Shown here piece after piece: positions 46,257 to 54,523 of a stretch of 62,994 bases of DNA. The notes under the pieces were generated by a model. The model saw nothing but the letters and a program-made list of their open reading frames with translations. It ran no database searches and was not told where the DNA came from. The stretch spans positions 1-62,994 of the forward strand of contig JANQEH010000082.1 of NCBI GenBank assembly GCA_028278455.1, in the 5' to 3' direction. The position numbers and the translations under genes are program-made. This DNA is from a bacterium. Lineage in GTDB: Bacteria > SM23-31. Position 1 is the first letter of the stretch. Every line of letters begins with the position of its first letter.

Positions 46257-46369
46257 AAATTTTGAGTTTCTGCCTGAAGGGCTTTTCCGGCTCTCTCCTT
46301 CCAGAAGCTCTGAAATGATGAATCGCTGTTAATGTCTCAAATAAATAAATTCCGTTGACCGGCATAGTT

Positions 46370-46870
46370 CTACACAGTCAGATCAATGGCTCGCGATCCG
46401 GCGGCTGCAGGTATACCTGTTTTTTGAAGACCATTCTTCCGCTGATACAGCGACTGAACATCCTGTTGGCGGATACTCCTGCTCTGTTCAGATAACCTGG
46501 AGATACCTGTACCGGTCCTGGTCTGGATCCCTGCAGATATATTATTTTTTATAGCAGTGATTGAAAACCTATTCCTCGCTATCCCCCCGGTGGTAAGAGA
46601 GGCTGCCTGGAACTGGTTTCCAGAACGGGCACTTTTGTTCAGCTGTGTCGTTTTCTGAAGGCTTCTGAATGAACTGGAGACAGATTGCTGTTTGCGCTGG
46701 ACCGGTGTTGCCGGTGACTGTACAGATGTCGAGCGGGTTTCGAGATACGATCCTGATATTTTATTCTGTCTGAGTTTATTCTGTTTTGACGATAGTCCAC
46801 CCGTGCGGCTGATCAAATCCTGTGTGAATGACGTGCTGCCCTGCGCAGCAGTCCTGATCGAAGGTGACAT
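46370..46870 (-). CDS. hypothetical Ser/Gln/Arg-rich basic protein
   Basis: A 166-aa open frame, ATG at 46868-46870, that matches no family I know. It is rich in S, Q, R, T and N, has no cysteine, no signal peptide and no membrane segment, and looks intrinsically disordered and strongly basic. Its base composition is richer in GC than the flanking non-coding DNA, which favours coding. There is no Shine-Dalgarno; instead a 10-bp inverted repeat ends two bases before the ATG. It lies alone between the moeA unit and the giant surface protein gene, on the same strand as both. It could be a short secretion or assembly accessory of the surface protein, or a spurious frame. Confidence 0.45.
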   Translation of the reverse strand: MSPSIRTAAQGSTSFTQDLISRTGGLSSKQNKLRQNKISGSYLETRSTSVQSPATPVQRKQQSVSSSFRSLQKTTQLNKSARSGNQFQAASLTTGGIARNRFSITAIKNNISAGIQTRTGTGISRLSEQSRSIRQQDVQSLYQRKNGLQKTGIPAAAGSRAIDLTV

Positions 46871-46871
46871 G

Positions 46872-46901
46872 ATTTTAATGTATTATATTTTACATTAAAA
46901 T
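46872..46901. promoter_or_regulatory. inverted repeat touching the start of the orphan ORF
   Basis: ATTTTAATGT (46872-46881) and ACATTAAAAT (46892-46901) are perfect 10-bp arms around a 10-base spacer, ending two bases before the ATG of the minus-strand ORF. It could be an operator (a -35 TTGATT at 46940-46945 and TA-rich -10 region lie upstream) or an RNA hairpin that hides the start codon. Confidence 0.45.
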
Positions 46902-47010
46902 TACTTAGTTATAATATATATATATATAATGCGCTGTGCAATCAAAAAATTATTTCCGTCAGTATTTTACATTTTCGTGTTAATTATAGATATGATAGTC
47001 TGGTTGTAAG

Positions 47011-47061
47011 ATTTCTCCGCTTCGTTCAATGTAAACTCAGAACTCCGGTTGAAATGACAGA
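47011..47061 (-). repeat. interspersed FCB-type repeat, copy A (reverse)
   Basis: Read on the minus strand it begins CTGTCATTTC and ends GAAGCGGAGAAATC, the same ends as copy B in the opposite orientation. The middle differs between copies. Non-coding, between the orphan ORF and moeA. Confidence 0.6.
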
Positions 47062-47333
47062 TCAGGGAATAATGTTCCGTAAAGGATCACCCCAATTTTA
47101 TAATCGAGATCGGAGATCGGACAAAAAAGCCAATCGTTCCGGCATGTCCTTTCGAATGCACATTTTGTGAAGGAATAAACTCAGACAATCCTATAGACAA
47201 TACTGGAATAATCACAAACCTTCAGTCGTTCTTCCGCCTGAGGCGGGAAGGGAATCCCGTGTCTTTTCGGAAATTAATTCTGAATTCACCCATTCACAGA
47301 ATAATGATGACTTCCTGAGTTAGCAATATAAAA

Positions 47334-47382
47334 CTGTCATTTCGACAGGAGTCCCGATGTTCCGGGATGAAGCGGAGAAATC
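47334..47382 (+). repeat. interspersed FCB-type repeat, copy B (forward)
   Basis: Begins CTGTCATTTC and ends GAAGCGGAGAAATC; the middle holds GGAGTCCCGATGTTCCGGGA, which contains its own small inverted repeat (TCCCGA/TCCGGGA). I recall similar ATTTCGA...GCGGAGAAATCT units scattered in intergenic DNA of several FCB genomes; this is from memory and was not searched. Confidence 0.6.
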
Positions 47383-47450
47383 TCTGCACAATTATTCGTT
47401 CTCATACCTGCGTGGATAGGTCAGTGGAATAATTTGAAAAGATTTTTAGA

Positions 47451-48653
47451 TCAATAGGGAACAATATCGACTTTTGAACCTTCCGGGAAGGATGTGCCTT
47501 TTTCATCCAGAATTATAAGGCAGTTATTCATGCTCATGGAACGGAGTATACCGGAGCCCTGACTGTCATAAGGTGTAACTATCACCGTGGTGTCTGCAAT
47601 CTCATACTTCCCCCTTATAAAATGTGTTAGCCCTGCAGTCTTTTCATAACCTTTTTGCATAGTTGCCCTTAACCTCTTCGGCATGGGATCTGGAGAGCCC
47701 ATCATTTTCAGGATGGCTGTCCGCACATACATCAGGAATGTCACAGTAACGGAAACCGGATTTCCGGGAAGTCCGAATACCAGGGTGTTTTCAAGGGCGC
47801 CGAAAAGCAGGGGCTTTCCCGGTTTTTGTCTTACCCTCCAGAAATGCTCTTTCAATCCCATATCTTTCAGTACCGACTTTAGAATGTCATACTTTCCGAC
47901 AGATACTGCACCTGAGGTGATCAATATATCCGAATCCAGCCCCTTTTCTATTGACTTCTGAAGGTCGTCCCGCGAATCTCTACCAACCGGGAGTTCAGTA
48001 CTATCAATATCCAGTTCTCTCAGGAATCCGGATAATGAGTACAGGTTAGAATTACGGACTTTTCCCGGTTCAAGTTCTTCTTCCGGAGGGATCACTTCGT
48101 CACCTGTTGTCAGCAGCGCAGCTTCAGGTTTTCTGAACACCGGAACATCCGTAATTCCGATAGAGGCCAGAAGCCCTGCATCTGCGGGCCGTATCAGATG
48201 ACCTTTGGAAAATACTTTCTCGCCATTTTTTAAATCTTCTCCGCACAGCCTGATATTTTCACCGTGTGATGGAGAATATGATATCTCGACAGTGTTTTCA
48301 TATTCTTCAGTATCTTCGACTTTAACGACCGCATCAGCCCCTTCAGGTACCGCTCCGCCTGTCATAATCCTTATTGCCTGTCCATGTCCGGTCTTCATCC
48401 CCGATACTCTGCCGGCAGGTACTTCGTCGATAACTTCAAGCCGGACCGGATTTCCGGTAGATGCGGTTTCAAGATCTTTACACCTGACTGCATAACCATC
48501 CATAGCAGAATTATCATTGATAGGGATATTATCATAAGAGCTGATATCTTCGGCCAGAAAATATCCCGGGCAGGACTTAAGATCTGTTACAGTATTCTGA
48601 TTGACCTTTACTACCCTGTCTATGATAGAATATGCTTCACTGACAGGTATCAT
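47451..48653 (-). CDS. moeA: molybdopterin molybdenumtransferase MoeA
   Basis: A 400-aa MoeA: N-terminal domain with NSAMDGYAVR; the central MPT-binding domain with LLTTGDEVIPPEE, ITSGAVSVGKYD and FGLPGNPVSVTVTF; a C-terminal beta-barrel domain. MoeA inserts molybdate into adenylylated molybdopterin, completing molybdenum cofactor. Together with moaC, nine bases upstream, it shows the organism makes Moco, so molybdoenzymes should exist elsewhere. No moaA, moaD, moaE or mogA is in the window. It is the last gene of the operon-like series running from lnt or earlier. Confidence 0.93.
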   Translation of the reverse strand: MIPVSEAYSIIDRVVKVNQNTVTDLKSCPGYFLAEDISSYDNIPINDNSAMDGYAVRCKDLETASTGNPVRLEVIDEVPAGRVSGMKTGHGQAIRIMTGGAVPEGADAVVKVEDTEEYENTVEISYSPSHGENIRLCGEDLKNGEKVFSKGHLIRPADAGLLASIGITDVPVFRKPEAALLTTGDEVIPPEEELEPGKVRNSNLYSLSGFLRELDIDSTELPVGRDSRDDLQKSIEKGLDSDILITSGAVSVGKYDILKSVLKDMGLKEHFWRVRQKPGKPLLFGALENTLVFGLPGNPVSVTVTFLMYVRTAILKMMGSPDPMPKRLRATMQKGYEKTAGLTHFIRGKYEIADTTVIVTPYDSQGSGILRSMSMNNCLIILDEKGTSFPEGSKVDIVPY

Positions 48654-48662
48654 ATATATCTT

Positions 48663-49148
48663 TCATTCTGGATTACTAATGTAATTTCCAGATCTGCCGC
48701 CTTTTTTTGATTGTAACATTATATCTGTTATTGTCATCTCTTTATCGGCAGATTTGCACATATCGTATATAGTCAATGCGGCGGCGGATACTGCAGAAAG
48801 GGCTTCCATTTCTACACCGGTTTTACCGGTACAGTACACTGATGCTGTGATTTTTACCCCGGGTTCTCTATCGAGGATCTCAAAATCGAGGGAGACTTTT
48901 TCTATCTGAAGAGGGTGACATAGAGGGATAATCCCGGAAGTTTTTTTTGCCGCCTGTATTCCCGCGATTCTTGCCGTGCCGAATACATCGCCTTTCGGAA
49001 GGCCGTAATTTGATATCAGATCGAGAGTCTTACCGGACATTCTCACAATACCTGATGCAGATGCTTCCCTTCGAGAGACCTGCTTCTCGCCGACATCTAC
49101 CATTTCAGCTTTGCCGCGGCTGTTTATATGGGTTAGTTTTTCAGCCAC
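48663..49148 (-). CDS. moaC: cyclic pyranopterin monophosphate synthase MoaC
   Basis: A 161-aa MoaC: LTHINSRGKAEMVDVGEK at the N-terminus, IIPLCHPLQIEKV (catalytic His region), GVEMEALSAVSAAALTIYDM and CKSADKEMTI (conserved Asp and Lys), and a C-terminal KKGGRSG, a slight variant of the usual KGGKSG. It converts the MoaA product to cyclic pyranopterin monophosphate, the first stable Moco intermediate. The start is GTG (49146-49148) with GTGAG about 8 bases upstream and the normal family N-terminus. It lies between nadD and moeA, 9 bp from each. Confidence 0.94.
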   Translation of the reverse strand: MAEKLTHINSRGKAEMVDVGEKQVSRREASASGIVRMSGKTLDLISNYGLPKGDVFGTARIAGIQAAKKTSGIIPLCHPLQIEKVSLDFEILDREPGVKITASVYCTGKTGVEMEALSAVSAAALTIYDMCKSADKEMTITDIMLQSKKGGRSGNYISNPE

Positions 49149-49157
49149 TGTTTCTCA

Positions 49158-49754
49158 CTATTTGTACAGACCGTTTTTAATTATATACTCTTCAACATTT
49201 TCAGGAACGAGATATTTTATCGACAAACCATTCGCTAAACGTTCTCTTATCAGACTGGACGAAATATCTATTGCAGGTGTATCAACGAAAACGTGATCAA
49301 GTAAACCTTGGTCAGGTTTCTTCTGTTCGCCGGAGAACCTTCTTGCCACAACTATTGTCGAAAGCGCAGCAAGTTCCGGCGAGTCTTTCCATTGTGTAGG
49401 AACGATATCGAAATTATCCTCACCGATTATAAAGTATAATTCCTCTCTTTTCAATCCCATCTCTGAAGAAACTCTTCTCACTGTATCGACAGAATAATAA
49501 ACTTTACCGGGCTCACTTTCGTAATCCGCAAGTCTGAAGCGCCAGTTATCACTTATTGCTATTTCTACCATTTTAATCCGTTCAGACATTTCCAGAACAG
49601 ACCTGTCTTTTATTTTCAATGGAGATAAAGCCGTAGGCATAAAATATATATGATCGAGTTTAAGGTGATCCAGCACCCATTGGGCAATGATAAGATGGGC
49701 ATTATGGATCGGATTGAAGGTTCCGCCGAACAGACCTATTTTGCGACCGGTCAT
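49158..49754 (-). CDS. nadD: nicotinate-nucleotide adenylyltransferase
   Basis: A 198-aa nucleotidyltransferase with GLFGGTFNPIHNAHLIIAQ (the GxFxPxHxxH adenylyl-transfer motif), FMPTALSPLK and a C-terminal ISSSLIRERLANGLSIKYLVP (ISST-like motif). It joins ATP and nicotinate mononucleotide to make deamido-NAD in NAD synthesis. It follows bamD by 25 bp and precedes moaC by nine bases; the grouping is of convenience, not one pathway. Length is normal. Confidence 0.94.
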   Translation of the reverse strand: MTGRKIGLFGGTFNPIHNAHLIIAQWVLDHLKLDHIYFMPTALSPLKIKDRSVLEMSERIKMVEIAISDNWRFRLADYESEPGKVYYSVDTVRRVSSEMGLKREELYFIIGEDNFDIVPTQWKDSPELAALSTIVVARRFSGEQKKPDQGLLDHVFVDTPAIDISSSLIRERLANGLSIKYLVPENVEEYIIKNGLYK

Positions 49755-49779
49755 AAGAATTGGATCTTTCGTGAGGGAT

Positions 49780-50583
49780 TTATCTATATGAAGTCGAATC
49801 TATTTTAGATATTTCAATTTCTATCTCAGCAAGTCTTTCCCTGGATTTTGCTGCAAATTCTTTATCCGGAAAAAGTGTCAGGTAATTATTGAACATCTCT
49901 TTTGCCTTCAGATAATTCCTGGCTTTAATAAAGCACTCTCCCTTGTGAAAAAGCGCCCTGGAAGCCGAGGGTGTATCCGGAAAACTATCCAGAACATCAT
50001 CGAAGTAGATCTGGGCAGACTCATAATCCCTCTGCTTCATGTATAGTATACCTGCATCCAAATCTTTTTTCGCAAGCTTATCACGGAGCTCTACGAACCT
50101 TTCCCGAGCCATCGGTGTCCAGACCGTATCGATCGGGTAATTCTCTATGAAATCATTATAGGCTTTAATAGCTCCCATAGTATATGCCTGATCAAGCGCC
50201 GGATTAGGGGAGAGTCTGTTATAGCATTCAGCTTTTTTGAACATTGCTATCTTAAAAAGCGGATTACCCGGAGGCAGATTTGTAACCATCCTGTTGTATT
50301 CACTCTGCGCCAGGATAAAATCATGCATGTTGAAATAAGACTCTGCCAGCAGATATTGAGCGCTGTCCGTGAAATCCGAAATTATATTGTATCTTGATAA
50401 TCTATCGAAAATAATCTTAGCGCCGTTATAGTCTTTTTCGGCAAAATGTCTTTTTCCGATCTCAAACTGTTCTCTGGGTGTGTAATTGTTAGCAAGATTA
50501 TAAAGGTTCTCTCCGCAGCTGTAAGCAAGAACGCTAACGTTTATCAGACAAAGGATAAGGAATTTCTTCAATTGTTTACTCAT
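49780..50583 (-). CDS. bamD: outer-membrane assembly lipoprotein BamD
   Basis: A 267-aa lipoprotein: signal segment ending LAYSCGEN (lipobox Cys about residue 23), then five TPR-like hairpins through the protein, e.g. YNGAKIIFDRLSRY, AQYLLAESYFNM and ALFHKGECFIKARNYLKAKEMF. The order of repeats and total length match BamD/YfiO, the essential lipoprotein partner of BamA in folding outer-membrane barrels. The neighbours support this: a PorV-like barrel gene and lnt (which completes lipoprotein acylation) lie just upstream. BamA is not in the window. Confidence 0.87.
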   Translation of the reverse strand: MSKQLKKFLILCLINVSVLAYSCGENLYNLANNYTPREQFEIGKRHFAEKDYNGAKIIFDRLSRYNIISDFTDSAQYLLAESYFNMHDFILAQSEYNRMVTNLPPGNPLFKIAMFKKAECYNRLSPNPALDQAYTMGAIKAYNDFIENYPIDTVWTPMARERFVELRDKLAKKDLDAGILYMKQRDYESAQIYFDDVLDSFPDTPSASRALFHKGECFIKARNYLKAKEMFNNYLTLFPDKEFAAKSRERLAEIEIEISKIDSTSYR

Positions 50584-50724
50584 CTAAAATGTATCAGTAT
50601 TATAGTATCCTGCAGCTGGTTTCTGCAAAGACTGTAAATTGTATAACTTTAACTTCTTAACTTCCTTAAAGTTTCGATTCTGTTCTATAAAGAACATTTA
50701 ATATACTAATTTTATTTTAACAAT

Positions 50725-51813
50725 TCAATTGATACGAAAGCTCATGCTCAGAAAATGCCAATTCACTCTGCCCAAAGGTGTGTCTTTCAGCACCATTGCA
50801 TAAGATATCAGAGGAGTTGGATGATCAAAACGGTTACCATACGATCTTAAATAATTTGTGTCGATTATTCCTATTCCAAATGAAAATACATTTGAATAAT
50901 CCTGTTTCGAAAAATCGTAATTCCGGATATTGTTGAATTCCATATTATCCTCGAGACTGAACTCCTCTCTGTAATACCCGGCTCTGAGAGATACATGCCT
51001 CACCCTGGAAAATTCAGCTCCAAAGTGGAATTCCTGAAGGGCAAATGTCTTGTCATCGTCACTCTCCGTTACGTTGCGGGCATCTATACTCAGTACACTT
51101 CCTTCAAAAGGAAAGAAAGCCATACCGATATTCAGGGATTCATCAGCAAATCTTTCAAATTTCCTTCTTGCACTCCTGATATCATTAGACATATCAAAAA
51201 AGGTTATACCCACCTGGTATCTCAAACTGGGTCTGATCAACAATCCGTAACTGATCATCATTGACTCGTTCAGGTCCCCCTCTTCCTTATTCTGCACGAA
51301 ACTCCCGGAAACTCCGAAATTTGCTTGAGTTGAAAGCTTGAAATTCAGTATAAGCGAGTGAAAAACATTATCTTTGTAATCCATACCGTCAAAGAAATAA
51401 TTGCTGTCTTTTACAAGAAATCTTTCTTCATTCAGTAAGAGCCCGGCATCAAGAAAAGAATTGCTGTATGTAACTCCCTGGACAATATATTTCAGACTGT
51501 TAAAGACTTTTTCTGTGCTGTTCATAGTGGGATCGAATCTCTCTGCCTGCTCAAGCGCGACTACAGGAAGTATTGGATTGAAAAATATGGAAAATCTTCT
51601 GCTGTCACTCCGATTAAAAAGTGTAAATGTCGCAGGATTGTAGGATATCGAGTTCAGGTCATCCTCTATCGCAGTAAAAGCCCCTCCCATTCCGATCGAG
51701 CGTACTCTTGTATTACTCAAGGTCAGATAGAAATCATCCTGCGAATGGGATTCACCCGCACAGGAAAGTAAGATAAATATCAAAATGATCCTTAGAATGC
51801 CTGCACGTATCAC
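50725..51813 (-). CDS. PorV/UPF0164-like outer-membrane barrel protein
   Basis: A 362-aa protein with a signal peptide and the FadL/PorV-type N-terminal motif TRVRSIGMGGAFTAIEDD ... ISYNPA, followed by about 14 amphipathic strands and a terminal SMSFRIN. PorV proteins shuttle type IX secretion substrates or form FadL-like channels. The start chosen is GTG at 51811-51813, five bases after the lnt stop, with GGAG upstream; a TTG at 51837 overlapping lnt is an alternative that adds eight residues. Several proteins in the window carry type IX-style sorting domains, so a PorV role is attractive, but many FCB paralogues share the motif. Confidence 0.75.
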   Translation of the reverse strand: MIRAGILRIILIFILLSCAGESHSQDDFYLTLSNTRVRSIGMGGAFTAIEDDLNSISYNPATFTLFNRSDSRRFSIFFNPILPVVALEQAERFDPTMNSTEKVFNSLKYIVQGVTYSNSFLDAGLLLNEERFLVKDSNYFFDGMDYKDNVFHSLILNFKLSTQANFGVSGSFVQNKEEGDLNESMMISYGLLIRPSLRYQVGITFFDMSNDIRSARRKFERFADESLNIGMAFFPFEGSVLSIDARNVTESDDDKTFALQEFHFGAEFSRVRHVSLRAGYYREEFSLEDNMEFNNIRNYDFSKQDYSNVFSFGIGIIDTNYLRSYGNRFDHPTPLISYAMVLKDTPLGRVNWHFLSMSFRIN

Positions 51814-51818
51814 TTTAA

Positions 51819-53459
51819 TTAAACAGTCTCCTTCCAACTATCTTTTCTTTTCAAAAAAGCTGATCCCATAATTATAATCGAGACCAGAACAGTTAGCTGC
51901 GGCAACAGATCCCCATTCTCTGTATAAAATGTCAGTTCATCTTCCGCATCCCTATAAAACAGTTTACCGTTAAGGTATTCTCTTTCCCATATATTGCTTT
52001 CTTCCGTTACCCTCCCGTAAGGATCGATAATCGAGGATATCCCGGAATTGGAACAGTTGGCAACTCCGATTCTGTTTTCAATGGCCCTGAAAACAGCATA
52101 CTGTGAATGCTGGTATAATGCCGATGTTCTTCCGAACCAGTTGTCATTCGAAACGACTATTATCATCTGTGAACCTTTTTCACAGAATTTCCTGATAAAT
52201 CCGGGAAAAATTGACTCATAACAGATTGCCGCAGAAAAATTCACCGGTTCGTTCAGGCTATTTTCCTGTACGGATACGGTACTGTCAGGTTCCACTATTT
52301 CACTTCCAAGAGAAAATATACTGTATTCATTTCCCGGTGTGAAGTTGGCCTGGCCGAAATCCAGGTTCTGAAAAATCCTGAATTTATCCTCATAAGGGAA
52401 CCACTCTCCAAACGGAACAAGGACAATTTTGGCATACCACTCACCTGTTGACCGGGGCCCTCTGAAATATACTGCGGAATTATACTGCTTAAAATAATTA
52501 CCGCTTTCGGACCTTATTAATTCAAAATCGAGGCTACCGGTAAGGAGGGGAGTGTTTACCATCCTTACAATTCTCCTTAACCAATTGATATATTTGAAAT
52601 CATTTCTCAGGTACGAAGCCGTTGCAGTTTCCGGCCAGACAACCAGGTCAGGTGAATATTCTGCCACAGCTCTCTCGGTCAGGTCCTGATAAATCCTGAA
52701 ATTATTATCCTTGAATTTAGCATCTATTTTTTGATCCATATCAATATGCCCCTGGATCAGTGAGACTTTTATAGTATTGTGAGAATCGATACCTATATTA
52801 GATTTCTTCATTCCGTAGATAAGGGGAGTGACTACTAAAGCTGACAGGATAAATAGCAGGACCGTTGTAACGGTTACCGCCCTCTTTAAAGAAAACTCTT
52901 TCCGCACCATTCTAAATACGGAATCACTCAAAAAATAGATGATGACATTGATCAAGCAGATCAGGAATGTAACTCCGAACATTCCGGTAATTTCAGAGAA
53001 CTGTATCAGCGGTAAATAATATGTCTGGGTATATGCAAGCGACATCCAGATAAATCCCAGAACCCCTATAGATCTCAGGTACTCAATTGAAGTCCAAAGG
53101 AGGGGAAAAATTATAATGGAATATTGTCTGTACCTCTGAAACAGAAATCTGCTGATCATGAACAGTAATCCCGAATATAACGGTACAAACAGGCATGTCA
53201 TAATTGCGCCGGTAATATCACTGTTGAATATCCAGAAAAGCAATGAGGTCTGAAATCCAAATCCCCAGATATATCCAAGCCTGAAATGGTGTGAGATTGA
53301 GCCTTGTTTTATCCAGAAAAATATCGGGATCAACGAAATGTATGCTATAAATCCCAGAGGAAACGGCGGAAAAGAAAAAGACAAAATTATACCTGAGATC
53401 AGAGCAGATCCATAGGTTTTTAAATTCTGTCTGGACATTTTAAATTTCTTAAGATCCAT
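51819..53459 (-). CDS. lnt: apolipoprotein N-acyltransferase
   Basis: A 546-aa protein: about seven N-terminal membrane helices (to about residue 215), a nitrilase-fold domain (about 230-500) and a last helix. The catalytic Glu is in VVWPETATAS, the Lys in EWYAKIVLVPFGEWFP and the Cys in SAAICYESIFP. Lnt adds the third acyl chain to lipoproteins in the inner membrane, needed for their transport to the outer membrane. The ATG at 53457-53459 is preferred to a GTG one codon earlier. Lipoproteins in this window (BamD, DUF4292, the stalk protein) would be substrates. It is followed by the PorV-like gene with a five-base gap. Confidence 0.92.
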   Translation of the reverse strand: MDLKKFKMSRQNLKTYGSALISGIILSFSFPPFPLGFIAYISLIPIFFWIKQGSISHHFRLGYIWGFGFQTSLLFWIFNSDITGAIMTCLFVPLYSGLLFMISRFLFQRYRQYSIIIFPLLWTSIEYLRSIGVLGFIWMSLAYTQTYYLPLIQFSEITGMFGVTFLICLINVIIYFLSDSVFRMVRKEFSLKRAVTVTTVLLFILSALVVTPLIYGMKKSNIGIDSHNTIKVSLIQGHIDMDQKIDAKFKDNNFRIYQDLTERAVAEYSPDLVVWPETATASYLRNDFKYINWLRRIVRMVNTPLLTGSLDFELIRSESGNYFKQYNSAVYFRGPRSTGEWYAKIVLVPFGEWFPYEDKFRIFQNLDFGQANFTPGNEYSIFSLGSEIVEPDSTVSVQENSLNEPVNFSAAICYESIFPGFIRKFCEKGSQMIIVVSNDNWFGRTSALYQHSQYAVFRAIENRIGVANCSNSGISSIIDPYGRVTEESNIWEREYLNGKLFYRDAEDELTFYTENGDLLPQLTVLVSIIIMGSAFLKRKDSWKETV

Positions 53460-53500
53460 CACAACGAATTTACTTCAATTATACGCCCTGCTGTTGAAAC

Positions 53501-53926
53501 CTATCCATTCTTGATCGTTTTAAATTCAAGATAACTCTGAAGAAGAAAGACTGCGGATAAAGAATCAATCTTTGCTTTCTTTTTTCCTGTTTTCTCGCCC
53601 ATCATATGCATTGCAGACTCAGCCTGTACCGATGTAAACCTTTCATCAAAATACCTTACATCCAGACCTGTCGCTTCATTTACTGAAACACCAAATCTTT
53701 TAACCTCTTCAGCCATTTTTCCATGCTTGCCGTGCATATCCAGAGGAAGGCCTATAACGATTTCCTCGAGATCATACTCTTTTGTGAGCCGCTGAATCTG
53801 ATCTATAGAGTCTCTCATACTTTTGACCAATAACGCAGGCAGTGATTGAGCCGTTATTCCAAGACTGTCCGAAACAGCAATACCTACTCTTCTCCTGCCG
53901 TAGTCTACGGCCAGAATTCGTTTCAT
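53501..53926 (-). CDS. ruvX: putative Holliday junction resolvase RuvX/YqgF
   Basis: A 141-aa RNase H-fold protein: AVDYGRRRVGIAVSD (first catalytic Asp), EIVIGLPLDMHGKHG, FDERFTSVQAE and KIDSLSAVFLLQSYLE with the last acidic residue. RuvX is a conserved nuclease linked to Holliday junction resolution and 16S rRNA 5' processing. It is separated by 38 bp from lnt and preceded by a strong terminator, so it likely opens a transcription unit running through lnt, the PorV-like gene and bamD. Normal length. Confidence 0.9.
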   Translation of the reverse strand: MKRILAVDYGRRRVGIAVSDSLGITAQSLPALLVKSMRDSIDQIQRLTKEYDLEEIVIGLPLDMHGKHGKMAEEVKRFGVSVNEATGLDVRYFDERFTSVQAESAMHMMGEKTGKKKAKIDSLSAVFLLQSYLEFKTIKNG

Positions 53927-53960
53927 CGATTTATACCTGAGACAGCTTATTTATATTCAT

Positions 53961-53999
53961 AATAAAAACAAGCCGTTACGAAACGATCATAACGGCTTG
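53961..53999 (-). terminator. Rho-independent terminator of the HU-like gene
   Basis: CAAGCCGTTA (53969-53978) pairs with TAACGGCTTG (53990-53999) with an 11-base loop; on the minus strand the stem is followed by TTTTTATT. It closes the HU-like gene transcript 18 bases after its stop codon. Confidence 0.88.
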
Positions 54000-54017
54000 C
54001 GAGTAATACCCACAATT

Positions 54018-54323
54018 TCATTCTATTGGTTTCTTCAAAATTGTTTTCAATACTTTTCCCGGCTTAAAATGGGTTTTTCTCCGAGCCGGAACATATATAA
54101 CCTCACCAGTACGGGGATTCCTCGCATTTGGTTTTGGATTTGTTTTCTTCACCTCAAAAACACCGAAATCCCGGATCTCGATCCTGACTTCGGAATCTGC
54201 GCTCATCATGATCTCACGCATGGTATTGAACACCGTATCAACAATTGTTTCAGTAGTTGAGATCTTTTCATTAAGCAATTCCGCAGTTCTCCTTGTTACC
54301 TCCTTTTTAGTAATAGTCCTCAT
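54018..54323 (-). CDS. HU/IHF-family DNA-binding protein
   Basis: A 101-aa bacterial histone-like protein: helix pair from ITKKEVTRRTAELLNEK, IRDFGVFEVKKTNPK (the FGxF motif, with Asp in place of the usual Gly before FG), and the DNA-binding arm ARNPRTGEVIYVPARRK with the invariant NP proline that intercalates in DNA. The tail HFKPGKVLKTIL closes the fold. It would act as a dimer to bend and compact DNA. It has its own terminator and a candidate promoter at 54377-54406, so it is monocistronic. HU and IHF alpha/beta cannot be told apart here. Confidence 0.92.
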   Translation of the reverse strand: MRTITKKEVTRRTAELLNEKISTTETIVDTVFNTMREIMMSADSEVRIEIRDFGVFEVKKTNPKPNARNPRTGEVIYVPARRKTHFKPGKVLKTILKKPIE

Positions 54324-54376
54324 TACACACCCCTGCTTGAAATTTTGATGATTTATAGGGCAAATTTTGAAACAGT

Positions 54377-54406
54377 AAAATACGGTTAAAATGAAGAGAT
54401 TATCAA
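54377..54406 (-). promoter_or_regulatory. candidate promoter of the HU-like gene
   Basis: On the minus strand TTGATA (complement of 54401-54406), an 18-base spacer and TATTTT (complement of 54377-54382); start near 54370, giving a 47-base leader. A TATAAA closer to the gene (54352-54357) with a poor -35 is an alternative. Confidence 0.4.
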
Positions 54407-54523
54407 ATCATTTTTTTCTTTAAACACTGCATAATATATTAAAAATATTTCAGTTATGTGCGAAATATAACTATTTTTTTTAAATAGTCAAGGAAAAACT
54501 CTCAGTGGGACAGGAATTGCGGA

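Larger units (their letters stand above)
45681..46369. other. 689-bp control region of the giant surface protein gene
   Basis: Non-coding. It contains two tandem minus-strand promoter candidates, a perfect CRP-like palindrome and a 360-470-base transcribed leader with local stems, e.g. GCCGCTGAATGAGGCAGC-type pairing near 45819-45836. A direct repeat CGGATTTG occurs twice on the minus strand near 45987-46016. I could not match the leader to a known riboswitch. A 15-codon frame at 45889-45936 is not called. Confidence 0.6.
46871..47450. other. 580-bp non-coding region upstream of the orphan ORF
   Basis: It holds an operator-like inverted repeat at 46872-46901, a run of TA dinucleotides at about 46912-46927, two copies in opposite orientation of an interspersed repeat (47011-47061 and 47334-47382), a GC-rich palindrome at 47232-47249 (TTCCGCC/GGCGGGAA) and a tandem GATCGGA doublet at about 47104-47117. 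No gene was seen. The moeA transcription unit ends at its right edge. Confidence 0.6.

Noticed and set aside
46912..46927. Run of alternating TA as a possible origin or phase-variable tract
   Set aside because: Short and outside any reading frame; AT-rich intergenic DNA explains it, and there are no DnaA-box clusters nearby.
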